64,000 bases of DNA from Ascidia mentula (GCA_947561715.1 OX387200.1:5458501-5522500); one strand, 5' to 3'. Shown: positions 1 to 11,365, counted from the first letter of the stretch. A program made the numbers and translations. The notes: generated by a model not told the origin, from the sequence alone.

Positions 1-271
1 CATATTTTAGTTTGATTATTAACATGTTTGATTTTTGCGTGTCATATGTACTTTAGCCATAGTTGTGCTACATTTGATTCGCCCATTGTTTTTTCCAGGC
101 TGCGACCGATGACGTTTTGTCTCTTTACAAACAATGTCTCTCCTGTAAGTCGATATTTTGCTACTACTGTGTGTGGAGTATACAAAATACACGTCCTTAT
201 GCCATCTGCCTTGTATACATTTGCATATTTTCCTTGGGATGACGTTTGGTCTGCATTTAGACCAGAACGGA
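1..271 (-). other. Upstream region of an off-window minus-strand family gene
   Basis: Read on the minus strand, positions 60-130 match the segment upstream of CKL-7 that carries the CRE-like site (16590-16640), and the octamer module at 645-730 matches 16230-16330 in the same order. This suggests a CKL-7-like gene on the minus strand whose body lies left of position 1. Overlapping ORFs on both strands have no family motif. The repeat units begin at about 272, so this segment is outside the amplified block. No coding exon can be supported here. Confidence 0.4.
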
Positions 272-1715
272 TTGCGTTGTCGCTGCTTATAGTTTCTTGC
301 GACCGAAAACCCTGATTCATTTAGCTTGGTTAAACTTTCACCACTGCAACTTACTATACTATTTGGCAACCACGTGATATTGTCTTCGTCAGCCAAACCT
401 TGGTTGCTCACAAGCTGCCATGCTGATATCTGGCAGGCCGAAACAATAATGTCAGTCTCTGCGGCTCGGTCATGCTGAACTAGTTGTATTTGAAAATGGG
501 TTTAACTTGTCAATAAACCTAATCCAAATATAATCACTCCTTGCTCCACTGCATATTTCACCTTCTGTGCACATGGACAAATAAAGATTTCATTATGGGG
601 CTGATCAACGCAAGCGATGTTTTGAACTCGTGTTCCAGCAACGATTAAACAGACCCAAAAGCGACTGGTACATCGCTAGGCTCGTCTTGTGTACATAAAG
701 GCAACGACGTGTTTAATTTGCATGCAAGTTCGCTGCGCCACGACTGACAAACGACATTAGGCAACCATATGATACCATAGCGTTTAAATCTTACGTGACA
801 ATCGATTGCACGTAGGTCCCTGCCATAAAATGAATTCAAAAAATTCCTTAGTGACCAAATATTCGCATCGTGCGATTGTATTTAAGGTGTCGGTTTACTT
901 CGGGTATGATTTCTATTGCATCCATAATTCAGTTTCTTGGATTTAACTGCAACGATTAAGACAGTTAATTGAGATATCCTAAACTAAACTATCTCCAAAG
1001 ATTGAAGGTTACTTACAGCTCCATGGACAAAGGAAATGCAGTTGTATAAAGTGAAACGTTTTTATGCCATAGATATTTCACAGTCGCCGTCAAGCCTGTA
1101 CCAAAAACGGGTAATTAACCCGAAAGTATCGCGTTATTGCAACAGAAAGTTAACCTCGGGAAAATTGTTTTGAAGTTGCAAGTCGGAACCAACTCAAGGG
1201 TAAAAAGGACCTGTGTTGGTGTATGGGCTTAGGGAACACCATTTTGCAGCTAAATTGTTATTGCTTTACTGCTTAACACTGCTTAACATTTGTAAGTTTG
1301 TTTTCCTTTAGCAATAAAGTGACTGACTTTATGTAGATTTTTTTGTATTAAAGAGGAACTTTACGCTTCACACAGATCAACTCTCACGACACTATATTTA
1401 AATGATATGTACCAAGTTTAAACAGACATAATATCCATTAAAGGGAAAATACAACGTTAAAAATATCATTGCAGTGAAAGTTAATTGAGGTCAATGTGAT
1501 CGCCAAGCAAGGACCTGCACAGTGGGGTGATCCTGCCTATCATGTCATTGCATGTAATATTACTGCGTTATCTAGTGGAAAGTATTTACAATTTAACATT
1601 AACAAATATATTTTGGGCGTGACATACAAAACAACTCACAAAACACACAAAAAAAACTAAACAGTTATTAATCAAATCAACTGACGCAAAACAATAAATA
1701 ATCGAAGTCACTCCA
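272..1715. other. Non-coding stretch with palindromic octamer module
   Basis: No gene is supported. Positions 716-728 hold an octamer ATTTGCAT fused to its inverse (ATTTGCATGCAAG), in a module also found upstream of CKL-7 (16241-16253). The short ORF at 645-839 overlaps this module and has no family motif. At 1490-1550 lies a short segment resembling part of the SINE-like element at 11788-12041. The remainder is AT-rich 3' flank of CKL-1. Confidence 0.4.
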
Positions 1716-2576
1716 CTAGTTTCTATTTTTTCGTCCCTTCTTGTAACAATTACAAGCAACTGGAATCTCCAGATTCACTTTTTCATCAGTGTCCATTTCT
1801 ACCGCATTAAAAAGATGCGTAAACGGTTTTACGCCGTATTTGCGTTGAAGTCGCTCTCTTTTCACTGCGTTGGGATCGCAGTCATTTGGGATGTTGCACG
1901 TCTCACTGCAGATAACCCCAGTAAACCGACGAGGAATCAGGTTCTTACAAGACCATATCACCTCTGCCGACGAGGTGAGACCGTGATTTTTCATATCCCC
2001 GTTGGAAGAAATGTTGCAGAACTTATCCAATGTACTGGGGATAAACCATGTAGTAAGGTGTGACTTGTATCATTACTACTATGTAAGTTTATATTCTTTA
2101 TTGCTATGGTCAACGACCTCTGTCAGCTTAAAGTTAGTTTTAATAGTGAAGACCGCCAACAAACAAAACCTTTCATCAAAATAAACATTGTACCTCAACA
2201 TTTTTATCACGTGTTACTCTGGGAACAAAGCAAGCAATAATAACCTCATCACAAATGATTATCTACCTGCTTTGATGAGATTGACTTGGTGCGAGTATTC
2301 CTGCCAAAACAATCGGAAGAAAGGCCGCGACCTGAAGACGGAGAAGTTAACTTAAATGTTTTGTTCACAGTTCTCTTAAGCCCTTCAACACAACATGCTC
2401 TTTGCTGATGGCAAGGTCGCATTTGGCATTACAGCTTGAAATATAAATTATATAGTGCCAGAAGTTTTCCTGTTATATACAACATGTCTGGAAGTATGGG
2501 CAACAACTGGTCAGCATACATTCAGTAAAAAACAAATTTAATTAACTTTAGTTCACTTCACAAGACTTACTTTCAT
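1716..2576 (-). CDS. CKL-1 (unit A): secreted cysteine-rich cystine-knot-like protein
   Basis: Three coding exons on the minus strand: 2571-2576 (ATG AAA only), 2267-2331 and 1716-2034, giving 129 aa. Splice sites are GTAAGT/cag and GTAGAT/ccccag, phases 0 and 2. Residues 3-17 form a hydrophobic signal peptide. Cysteines are at 30, 53, 66, 70, 76, 118 and 120. C66-x3-C70 and the terminal C-x-C are the usual cystine-knot pairings by analogy. An N-glycosylation sequon follows C30 (NIS), and the tail is basic (residues 122-129). TATA sequence at 2679-2689 lies about 105 bp before ATG. It is the closest paralog of the CKL-6 pseudogene. A role as a secreted ligand or effector is inference; no known family was recognised. 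Confidence 0.75.
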
Positions 2577-4021
2577 TTCTAAACTGTGTAAAACTTAGCA
2601 CGAATAAGTTGAAATTCCCAATGATTTCATCAAACGAAAGCTTTTACCGAATGCAGACACGCTATCGATTCCTGCCTGTATATATATACTCGACGCGGGA
2701 AATCCAAGTAGCGCTTCGTCTGATGCAAGCTTGACGAAAACAAGCAAATATTGGAAGGAAAGTACATGCGGCCAATCACCTGTGTGGACTGGTGGTATAA
2801 TTGTTGATACCACTCTACACAATGGACTTGCTTGGCCATGCAAAACGGCGCCTGTTTCTGGTCAAGGTTACAGCCGACGTGGGGAGGGTTTCATGATTTC
2901 GGTTTACAGTTACTTGCGTTGGTTGTGAGAGTTGCGCTTTCGACATAATCATTCCAGGTGGTTTAATAAATTTCCGACGCGAGTTCATTTTTCCGCTTGT
3001 GTATTTTCCCAGTTGCCGGAATGTTTAAGCGAAGTTTAAAGGTGCAACTATTACCCTAACCATTGAACAAAACGAGTTTATTGCATTGTAGCATCTGGCA
3101 AGTCAGTGCAACTGGCGATTCTCGAATTGCATCTACAACCTAACATCCACTATATTACATACAATAGGGTAACTAACGACCGAAGAAGTTCAACAATGAA
3201 GCCAGTTTTCTCATCAATGTCTTATCGTAAAACGAGGGGTTATTTGGTATTCAACCTGTGGGTGGCCACTGATTTATTTAAAATGTTTTTATGAGTCTCG
3301 GTACCAATAGGGTTGATTGCCAGTGTAGAGGATTTCTGCTGTATGGATAGGTTACTTTTCTGTATCCGAAGTGAAACCGTTTAACTCGAAGTTTCGGTGC
3401 AATAAAAACAACGAGGAGATCATTTTCCACCGAAACAAGTAAGATTGCGCAACCACTGTTCTCTATACCGCCATGAATCTCAGCGCCATAAATTGAGCGG
3501 TTTCGAGTGATTTCCTGATACATGCGTTTTGTTTTAGAAACAGTAAACAGTGGGTTTTTATATGAGAATGATGATGCAACAGTCTGTATTCCTTTTGGGA
3601 AATTTGCTACAATTAACGAAAAAAGGACCCTTTCCTGTGCGGAGTTGCCACCACATGTATGTTTTGGCGGTTTAATATCTGCACCGAACACGCGTTGTCG
3701 ATCTTATCCCACCCTTTTTGCCAGGCGTCGTATCTCACTTTTCCTGATCGAAATGAACTTTTTATTTTTCAAAAACCGAAAACAAAAACGCATTTTCTCA
3801 CTAAAAACAACACAGGCGCATAAATCGATTTTGCGACACACAAATCAAAAATAAAAATAAATATGAAGAATTGAGCGTGGTTTCGTAAATATCACCGTTA
3901 TATTTGATACAAACAACACAAATCAAGCAGTATGTCTTTAGAAATAAGATACATAAAAATACGCATGATGTACAAAGCAATCAACACTTTCACTTCCATT
4001 CCTAAGATACGGGAATGTTTT
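2577..4021. other. CKL-1 promoter region and unassigned conserved minus-strand ORF
   Basis: Positions 2577-2700 are the 5' flank of CKL-1 with its TATA sequence. At 3278-3691 a minus-strand frame of 137 codons is open. Its part over 3278-3530 stays open without indels in unit B and in C (52586-52888), and a TATA-like sequence sits at its start (C equivalent near 52493). It has no signal peptide, family motif or recognisable domain. It may be a promoter or relic rather than a gene. Confidence 0.3.
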
Positions 4022-4764
4022 CTACTGAGATGGGTGCCTGCATTCGCAAGCTATGGGAAGCTTGATGTCAACATTCTCATCACGTTGACTCGTTGTCGAA
4101 AAAGTATGGAAGATTGGAACAGCTTTAAACTGACTTGTGACGTTCCTGCATCCTAACCTAAGGTTATTGCAACTGTTCGGTTTGCACAAAATAGCGGAAA
4201 ATCGGGGGTCGTGAAGGTTTGAACAGGTAACGGTCATGTATTGCCACACGACGTCGTGCCTCCGTTTCCAATCTCCATTCGTAGTAAAGTCGCAGGAAAA
4301 ACTTCGGAGGATTCTTAAGGGAAAATAAAAATGGCGGCGGGTTAGATTTTGTACGTTTAACCTCAACTTGGATACGTTGAAAATTAACGTTTAAAAATCT
4401 TCATATCTAAAAGCTGTGCACAAGAACAAAAAGAACTAATGAGAGAAGTGATATAAATATTTATTTACTACTAAAAACTATAAGGTTTTCACCTGTACGG
4501 GTTCCCCTCTAAGCCTTGGACAGCTTTATTGAAATGAACTGGTCTTTCTTGTGCGGCGCAAAGCACAATGCCGAAAAGAAAAACTACGTACTGTGATGTA
4601 AAATATACCGGTAAAAAAGTCATAAATTCCTTGCAGCGAAAAAGAAAAGTTATAATATTCTAATACGAATAGCAATAAGAAATCATCGCTAATCCATTTG
4701 CCATCAGGGTTTCTATGTTGGATTACAAGTAGTACAATGCACTTACTGTCAGTTTTATCTGCAT
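4022..4764 (-). CDS. CKL-2 (unit A): secreted cystine-knot-like protein
   Basis: Exons 4747-4764, 4493-4590 and 4022-4313 give 135 aa. Introns have GTAAGT and GTGAAA donors and cag/aag acceptors, phases 0 and 2. The signal peptide is about residues 1-19 (MQIKLTYVVFLFGIVLCAA). The pro-segment has the family motif V-x-F-x-x-A-V-x-G before R-I-L (residues 23-41). Cysteines are at 46, 69, 82, 87, 94, 128, 130. C69-x12-C82 contains the R-F-S-A-I core, V-P-I is at 104-106, and the end is L-P-I-A-C-E-C. One sequon (NVT, 96-98). Its distal upstream element is shared with CKL-5, its mirror partner. Function unknown; a secreted signalling or defence protein is inferred from the fold pattern. Confidence 0.78.
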
Positions 4765-5598
4765 CTTGTCGAGATTTTACTGAGAGCTCCAGGTAACTAC
4801 AGTAAAGTTGATCAAAAACTTGCGTCCGAGAACTGTGACAATGCTGCTCGACCCGTGGAGTTTTTATTTTGTAATCCCATGATAATTAAGCCCGTAACAA
4901 ACAGTCGTAAAACTTTACCATGCGACATATACCGAGGTGCGTGGGAATGAGGGCTGACAGTTTATTTTACGACAGTGCCGATTAGAAGAATGTTGCATTT
5001 ACATGTGACTGTACATTTCTTCAATCCCTGCATACTGACCCCTTAGTTGTCAAAATACGGTGAAACTTGGGAGCTGAGATTATGTAAGGACCAGCAATAC
5101 ATCAAATCAAATTGATTTTTTTGTATTTTGCACGATAAAAGACATTGCGTATGAACAATAAACATGAGAAAGAAAATGACATACTCAACACAAAAATAAA
5201 TGAAACCTATTACGTCAGGCGTCCATGTGAAGGTGATTTCCTCATCACAAGAGAAACCCTGTTTGCTTCAGTGGACAAACCCAGTAATAGATAAACCGTA
5301 GATGAAATACGAACAAAAAAATGTCACTGATACTGGCGCCAATGCTGTTTGCTTAAGTGTAAAACGTGAAATTCCCTGATCTGAATAAATGACATCATCT
5401 TTTGGAAAATGCAGTGAGAATGTCAAAACAAAGAGAAATGTCCTTGTGAGTCACATTTCAGGGGAACTCCCTGTGGTAAATCGTTAACCATTAACTATTT
5501 ATTTGTCTTTCAGTTCCATCATTCAAATTGAAACCTGGGTGTCGTTGATTGGCCAAACCATCGTCACCAAAAACATGATTAATTTGCCGTAAAAAGAT
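4765..5598 (-). promoter_or_regulatory. CKL-2 upstream region with element shared with CKL-5
   Basis: No gene seen. On the minus strand, 5347-5420 reads as a block with GATGATGT, TTATTCA and ATCAGGG in series, matching 12475-12535 upstream of CKL-5. The two genes are mirror paralogs, so the block is either an ancestral enhancer or simply old duplicated sequence. An A/T-rich TATA-like stretch is at 4861-4870. Confidence 0.35.
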
Positions 5599-5639
5599 TT
5601 ACAAATCTAAACACTTTATATTCAACCGAATCGACCAGT

Positions 5640-5979
5640 TGAGGTTTAAGCGATCAAAATTGGAGTGGAAACAAGATGGTTTCGGTAACTCTCGCAAGTT
5701 TCCTGGGTCAACACAATTGATTTTGTTGATAGGCGTTTCGCTTGCACAGTGGAAAAGTTTATGTTCCAGGTGTTTCAACTTTACCCAATCGATTTCGTGC
5801 AAACAGAAAAACCGTTTTACGACTCGTGCGGTTGCGGCAATTCGAAAGTGCAGTATACGAAGTTGACCTTTAATCATTTCCTGCCAGGTTGCATTGCATT
5901 TTTGCAATGTGTTGTAGGTAATGGGTGGTGCGCATCGTATAGTTTTGTATGTCAGGGGATATTTGTTGAAGTGTGTTAG
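5640..5979 (+). pseudogene. Relic of ORF H (left arm, unit A)
   Basis: Plus-strand sequence around 5726-5830 is homologous to the H ORF at 11366-11695: both share V-S-L-A, an intron-like ttccag followed by GTGTTTCAAC, and the C-G-C-G codons. The intervening length differs by 4 bp, so the H frame is disrupted, and the 3' half of H is not recognisable. It lies between CKL-2 and the CKL-4-like relic, the mirror of H between CKL-4 and CKL-5. The minus-strand ORF 5599-5907 has a superficial K-H-L resemblance to the CKL domain that I judge to be chance. Confidence 0.45.
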
Positions 5980-6272
5980 TCACGTTTTGGGAAGCACCAT
6001 GAGGTGACCCCCCTCATGTAGACGTTGTAGACGTTCTTACGAGTGGTAAATGCCGTGGTATATTATTGAAAAAAAAGCCAAGAGGACACCTGTCCCAAAA
6101 CGAAACACACTTTTTATCAAACCTATAACTGCGAATTTCCTCTTTTTTTAATAATTTATTTTATCAATCTCTAACCTTGTCAAATTTCCTTTCAAACTTT
6201 TCATGTTGGTCTGGTGACTTTTCCTGAATGTCGGTTTTTATGTAAAAAAGTTCTATTGACACAAAAACATAC

Positions 6273-6460
6273 TTTAATATTCTTTCCCATCTTCAATTCG
6301 TGTTAGTTGAGAGGTATTTGCCTGAATTCGATAACCAACCGGATGAGCGATATTTTCTGTTACTATCCGAACTCATTTACCCACCTTGATTTATATGCTT
6401 TTTATCTACGAAAACCGAAACAATTATCAAATACTTACGATTGTTGCTACTGTGAAATCT
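6273..6460 (-). pseudogene. CKL-4-like relic: promoter plus first exon (unit A)
   Basis: Minus-strand sequence matches the CKL-4 promoter and exon 1 (9563-9797), including the TATA sequence (near 6391-6398) and the stretch before ATG. Exon 1 (6273-6290) would encode M-G-K-N-I-K and ends at a GTATGT donor. No matching CKL-4 exon 2 or 3 is found in the 370 bp downstream, where a weak acceptor near 6092 leads into an early stop. In unit B the same ATG has become ATA (26219-26221). In C the region is deleted. Confidence 0.55.
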
Positions 6461-7093
6461 GGACGTATTCCAACAAATTCCAGCCTTTCTTACTCTTTGG
6501 CATTTTTTCTAATTCATTTTAACGCTTGGATAAAACACAAAGGTTGGGCATCACTGAAAGTAAAATATCTAGGCGTGGAATGATTCACTGCCTACGTTTT
6601 GAACGTGAAATAACTCTGGGAAACTACGTGGCAGTGAAAATGTGGTGTGATTTAATATAAGTGGATAAAAAAATTTAATATGTGTTTGTTGTTTTATTCT
6701 TCTAACATGCGTAGGCTACATCTTCGTTGCACGGGGTCGTTCAAGTTAGCTCAATAGTGAAATATTTGCGACAAACAGAGACAATTCTGATATAGCTATC
6801 GTGTGTGTGTGCGTTTGTTGTTTCCAATAAACCCTCTACACAGCGATTTAAAAGAGATACCACCTTCATAGATTAAAAAAAAACTCTTTGATATATTTTT
6901 CTTGTTGATTCTAAATGTGTAGCCTAAAACCGTTTGATAGAAATCGATTTATTTCAACAACTAAACGAAAAAATAACAAATCGATAAACATCGAACACAA
7001 AAAGAACAACTACGTTTATAACAATAAGTAAACTAAAACAAATACCAAAGAAACATTTGAATTTATCGCCAACACGAACAAATACTCGTATAT
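6461..7093. other. Intergenic, nothing supported
   Basis: AT-rich sequence between the CKL-4-like relic and the 3' end of CKL-3. It has a short GT-rich run near 6804 and no ORF with a family motif. Confidence 0.3.
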
Positions 7094-8096
7094 TCAATTC
7101 ATCTTGCACCCACAAGATATTGGTAGATCAATGTCAACATTATGATTCTTATATTCAGCGGAAAATTTGTGAAATTCCGGTTGCCTGCAAGAGTCCTGTC
7201 CCATTTTGCACACCCTCTCGTTGCACAGCACAGCGGAAAAGCGTTTGTTATTTAGTTTTTTGCACGTGACGATGAGGTTTGTTGGAGGTTTGCTGTTAAC
7301 TGACGATGTTGGAGGTTTGCTGTTAACTGGTAGAACCAGGGCCCGAAAACGGCACCTGAAGCGGTTCAGGATTCTGAAATCCATAAAAAGAAGGTGTTGC
7401 CGGAATTAGGAATCAAACTTAACACGATGCAGACAAACATTTCTATTTTGATGGCGGGTAAAAACCACGTTGAAAAAAAAACAATGATTTAAATAAGGCT
7501 TTCCCAAACTTTCATTGTTTGACATTTATCTGTATGATACATATATTTATTAAACAGTAGTTTAACTAAAACGACTAAACACTTTCCAGGTGTACATAAT
7601 GACCCAGTATACGTGTGTGTAGGCGTAGTTTGTGATATTAAATTGTTGCTGTATATTTTGTGCGTCAATAGTGAACCCTTTGCGGCATATAAAGTTCGTC
7701 GCGTGACCTCTTGTCTGATCACGACCCACAGCTTGGGAAACCCTTGATTAGTGAATTGTCTATGGAGCCGACAACCAAGATTTACATGTTACCAATCTGC
7801 TCCTTTAGGTGGTTTAAGTTACTTACTTCTTCGAATTCTTCCCCATTCCCTGCACAGCTGTGTCAAAATTTACGCGTTTCGATCGAAACGTGTAAATTTT
7901 GTTCCTTGCGAAGCAAGAGAAGAAGTAAGTGGCAAGCAACAAGCACTGCAATATAATGTTGTGAATTTTACAACGTAACCATAGATCCCTAATTACTTAA
8001 AAGGTAATTGCCCTTCGCTCACTCCCCAAGGAGTGAAATTTATGGAGCAAGGCCAAGTTATAGCCAACATAAACATACCGTAATATTCAGCTTCAT
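7094..8096 (-). CDS. CKL-3 (unit A): secreted cystine-knot-like protein
   Basis: Exons 8079-8096, 7827-7945 and 7094-7373 give 138 aa; GTATGT and GTAAGT donors, phases 0 and 2. Signal peptide about residues 1-19. The pro-segment has V-N-F-D-T-A-V-Q-G (31-39) then K-I-L. Cysteines in the domain are at 53, 83, 96, 101, 108, 133, 135. A 9-residue tandem repeat (V-N-S-K-P-P-T, residues 62-68 and 71-77) lengthens the C1-C2 loop. Exon 2 contains a 38-bp near-perfect palindrome (7864-7901). TATA sequence at 8191-8200. CKL-3 sits at the mirror axis of the unit, and a copy is present in B but deleted from C. The CKL-9 relic near 58610 is its nearest relative. Confidence 0.75.
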
Positions 8097-8299
8097 CTTG
8101 TCACCGTTCTAGTTGTAAAATAGTGGATTGTAGTCGTGTACCAAGCTACCTGGACCGATGTCTGCTATGTGCGAATGTGTGCTCGCCTCGACTTTTATAT
8201 TGTTATTTTACGATCACCGAAAGTGGTAAACAAACACTAAGCAAGGTGGACTGTGCTTTCGGCGCATTGCAAAACTGATAATAAATTAAGGCTAAAGTA

Positions 8300-8680
8300 A
8301 CAGAAAGCGGGTATCGTTATCGTTTTAGGTGAATAACCGTGAGAAGGCCTCGTAAACCTCACACAAACATCAGAAATTTATGTTGTTGGGACAAAATAAA
8401 CAGCAGCACTTGTACTGGTTTGAGCACAGAGATCTTTTGTTTTATTGCATGTTGGGTATGTCGTGCGTAGGCCTATTTATGTTTTCCGCCTACGGATATT
8501 TGTGCTTCGCAAATGACCCGAACCTGCAAACGGCGCTACAAGACGACACCATTTTATTTGTTAACTTTCATCTTTGGTATAATGTTCCTGTTGCCAAAGA
8601 TGAAAGTTATAATCTTTGGTATATTTATTATATTTGCTGTCCATTTTCAATTTTAAGTTTGTACTATACCAATAAGTAAG
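8300..8680 (+). pseudogene. CKL-8-like relic (unit A, centre)
   Basis: Plus-strand sequence from about 8300 is homologous to the CKL-8 relic on the minus strand at 19934-20180. The best frame has E-H-R-D-L-L-F-Y then M-L-G-M-S-C, resembling the C2-C3 part of the CKL domain, but the terminal C-x-C is absent and no first exons are seen. It is divergently placed to CKL-3. A 15-bp inverted repeat (8563-8577 with 8594-8608) lies in it. Confidence 0.4.
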
Positions 8681-9562
8681 AAGAAATTACTCTCGAAGTG
8701 AAAGCAGTTCTAAAATATATTTGTCATTGAATTGGCAAAACAGTCGTCATAATTTTACTTCTGGTGTTGAATATTAAGAGGTCATTGAACAGCTGTAACG
8801 AATGCCTCTGGGAAAATAGTGAAAGCACAAAGTCCAATGACAATTTTCTCCATTCTCTTGGAAACGATACGAGACACAATAAGGTTCTGTGAAAGTTTTC
8901 GTCGTATAACTTTTTATGATATTTCTTTAACAAATAAGATCCATTGGGGGATTCAGTGCTGCTCTAGGTGAAGTCCCGCTTTGACAGTGAGTTTGGAAAT
9001 TCAAAACAATGGCAACGCGCAGTTAAATTACTTCACTTATATCTACCTTATATTCATAAACTATAATTCATTAGAAGCTCAAGAAATTGCAAACATTATT
9101 ATTTTACTGTCAATAAATTTTTCTGGCGCATACAAACGCAACATTCTTGTGTGGAGTGTCCAACTGTCGTGATTAAGATTACTATTACTTCAGTCAGTGG
9201 AAATCTTCCTTAATTCGTTTCATTTGCGATTGACCAAGTTTCGCGTACCCACAATCAAAGCAAAAAACACTGTTTTAACGTGAATTGTCTAAACCCCACA
9301 TGTCCGGACACCAAAACCGGAATCCCGTCTGCGGATTTGAGATTTTATATCTTTCCTACCTGAAGAAAGGCGCGACAAATTATCCTGATAGACCGTATAC
9401 ATTTACGATCGTGGTTGGTCCATTGTGCCCGTTGCGTTGAAATATAAACGCATTTTGGGGTTTATCTCGTACGGAAACAGGTTAGCTACAGAAACCGCAC
9501 CCACCACCTCCATAAAGTTTATAGGCGCCTTTCATCGTCTATGATATTTTATGACTTCCGTA
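8681..9562. other. Intergenic, nothing firmly supported
   Basis: Holds a minus-strand ORF of 69 codons (8724-8933) that stays open in C (49892-50098) but is frameshifted in B, so it is probably not coding. The remainder is upstream sequence of CKL-4. B has deleted part of it (near 29218). Confidence 0.3.
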
Positions 9563-9779
9563 TTAATATGCGTAAGTGGACGTGGGTAAATTCTTCTGGA
9601 ATACTTCAAATTTTCCACAGAAGCAACGACAGTGAAAGTTTAACAAGTTTCGGTTATCGTAGATAGAAAGTATATAAATCAAGGTGGGTGAATGAGTTCG
9701 GATAGTATCAGAAAATATCGCCCAAGATCGGTTGGTCATTGAATTCTGAAAATTACTTTTCAACTAACACGAATTGAAG
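9563..9779 (+). promoter_or_regulatory. CKL-4 promoter (unit A)
   Basis: TATA sequence tatataaat at 9671-9679, about 100 bp before ATG. The whole block is conserved in units B and C, and in the inverted relic at 6290-6460, where the TATA sequence and the bases before the start codon are retained. Confidence 0.6.
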
Positions 9780-10756
9780 ATGAGACTGAATATTCTGGTA
9801 TGTTTTTACATTTTAATAGAACTTGACTGCCAAAAATGCTACATCCTAAAAAAAGTCGCAGAACTTGCGGCAAATGTATTAGTGAAGTGATGTTTGTCCT
9901 GGGCTTACTAGAAAGAAAAAAAGCAATTTAACCTAAAGTTTAGATAAGCTAGCATAGATGAAATAAGTTGTTCGGAAAACTAGAAATACACAGTTGTATA
10001 CCTAAGTTACAATTTTTCTTTCATAATTTTCCAGTACTTGTGGATGGCGAGTTGCCTTGCAAGTTTAATGGTGGTCCAAACAAAACATCTGGATTTCAAT
10101 ACGACAGTGCGGGAGCTGAGGGTAATCGAAGAGGAATCGGCAAGGTAATAATTCACGGACAGATTGACCCAAACCTTTTATCCCATCCGATAATAATATT
10201 ATTATGTAGATACTACAATATTAGTAAATCAAACTAATCCCGAACTTTTAGTAACTGTAACTTTGTATTATTATCGCAGTTTTTATTGTTTGTTTTAAGA
10301 CTACTTTCTACATGAGTACATGACTCGAAAGCATTTGTAGTTTAATTGGTACCTATGTTATTTTACTTCATTGTTCATCCGCGTACTAATTTTTTCCCAA
10401 AATCAAAATGATTTAATTTACCTTTTAAATTTGCTACAACAGAAAAGCCTTTTTGCAATAAATTGATATACGTCTTGTAACACTTGGCAATGTTTTTAAA
10501 CACCAATTTAACACTTGCGTTTTTGCCCAGGATTCTAAGTAAACTTGGATGCCAGTTTCACACACTACAGGAGTACTCATCTTCTACAAGCAACATCTCC
10601 AAGTCCTTCATCGTAACGTGCAAGCATTTACAAAGCCAACGGTTTTGTGCCGTGCTTTGCAATAAGGGGACCACACCAATTCCTTACAATCACGGTGTGT
10701 TTGCCAATAGGACTAAATATACGTTCAATTTACCGATTGCTTGCAAGTGCTCTTAA
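9780..10756 (+). CDS. CKL-4 (unit A): secreted cysteine-rich protein with altered knot
   Basis: Exons 9780-9797, 10035-10144 and 10531-10756 give 117 aa; donors GTATGT and GTAATA, acceptors ccag and cccag, phases 0 and 2. The long ORF across exon 2 in another frame is a shadow; only this frame joins all three exons. Signal peptide about 1-20. The pro-segment (about 21-43) ends in R-I-L. Cysteines are at 50, 73, 82, 86, 114, 116. C4 and C5 of the family are missing, but an extra Cys82 sits four residues before C86. Sequons NIS (64) and NRT (102). AATAAA polyadenylation signal at 10901-10906. Copies differ mainly between residues 87 and 106. Confidence 0.75.
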
Positions 10757-11365
10757 TTGAGACTACTACTACAAAACCATCTCACAGGGCACCAGAAAAA
10801 TGTTCACCTTATATATTGGCATGTATTCTCCTCATATATTCTGAAATATTTTATTTATTTGTGATTTTATTTATTGATTTTTTGTTGCTTTAATTGCGTC
10901 AATAAATTCATATTAAAAGATCAATTGAACATTTCTACAACGCCAAACAGTTTTATCGCGAATGTAAAGGCAAAAAAAACGAAAAAAATTGTTTGGCTAT
11001 TGCGTCACTTCAGTAGGGCTTGATAAAAATACCTACCTGCGTTTGAACCACAAACCGGGGTGAAAATTGTAAAGCTTAAGGAAATCACGAATTTTACTCA
11101 TAAATCGAACATCCTGACGTGTGGGCAACCAACGCAGTTAAAGGATGCCCAAGAATTTCCTGAAATGACCGGGGAAAGTCTGTCAACAGTGATCACCCCA
11201 TATTTGTAATACAGTTTGCGATGAAGACTAAGAAAAGTGCTTCTAGAAAACACATGTCATTCCACATGAAAAAAAATGAAAAAAACCCTTAAAGTTCAAC
11301 TACGCCATAATTTACAATGTAAACACGGCCGAGATGCGGTCTGCTGTTTGCGCAGCGGAAACGCT
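10757..11365. other. 3' flanks of CKL-4 and H, no gene
   Basis: Contains the CKL-4 polyadenylation signal at 10901-10906. CKL-4 and H converge here. Otherwise AT-rich with no supported feature. Confidence 0.35.

Noticed and set aside
645..839. Minus-strand 64-codon ORF conserved in unit B
   Set aside because: Overlaps the octamer module, which is also non-coding upstream of CKL-7.
2731..2928. 65-codon plus-strand ORF
   Set aside because: Lies in the CKL-1 5' flank on the opposite strand, no motif, ends differ between copies.
5599..5907. Minus-strand ORF with K-H-L-x-x-x-x-F and an I-K-C end, as a divergent CKL exon 3
   Set aside because: Its position matches H, not a CKL exon, in the mirror arm; unit B has an in-frame stop, and no valid phase-2 acceptor or C-x-C end is present.
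9968..10237. 89-codon ORF over CKL-4 exon 2 (P-V-L-V-D-G-E-L-P-C)
   Set aside because: Wrong frame: the alternative frame of the same exon has the required phases and pro-segment motif.
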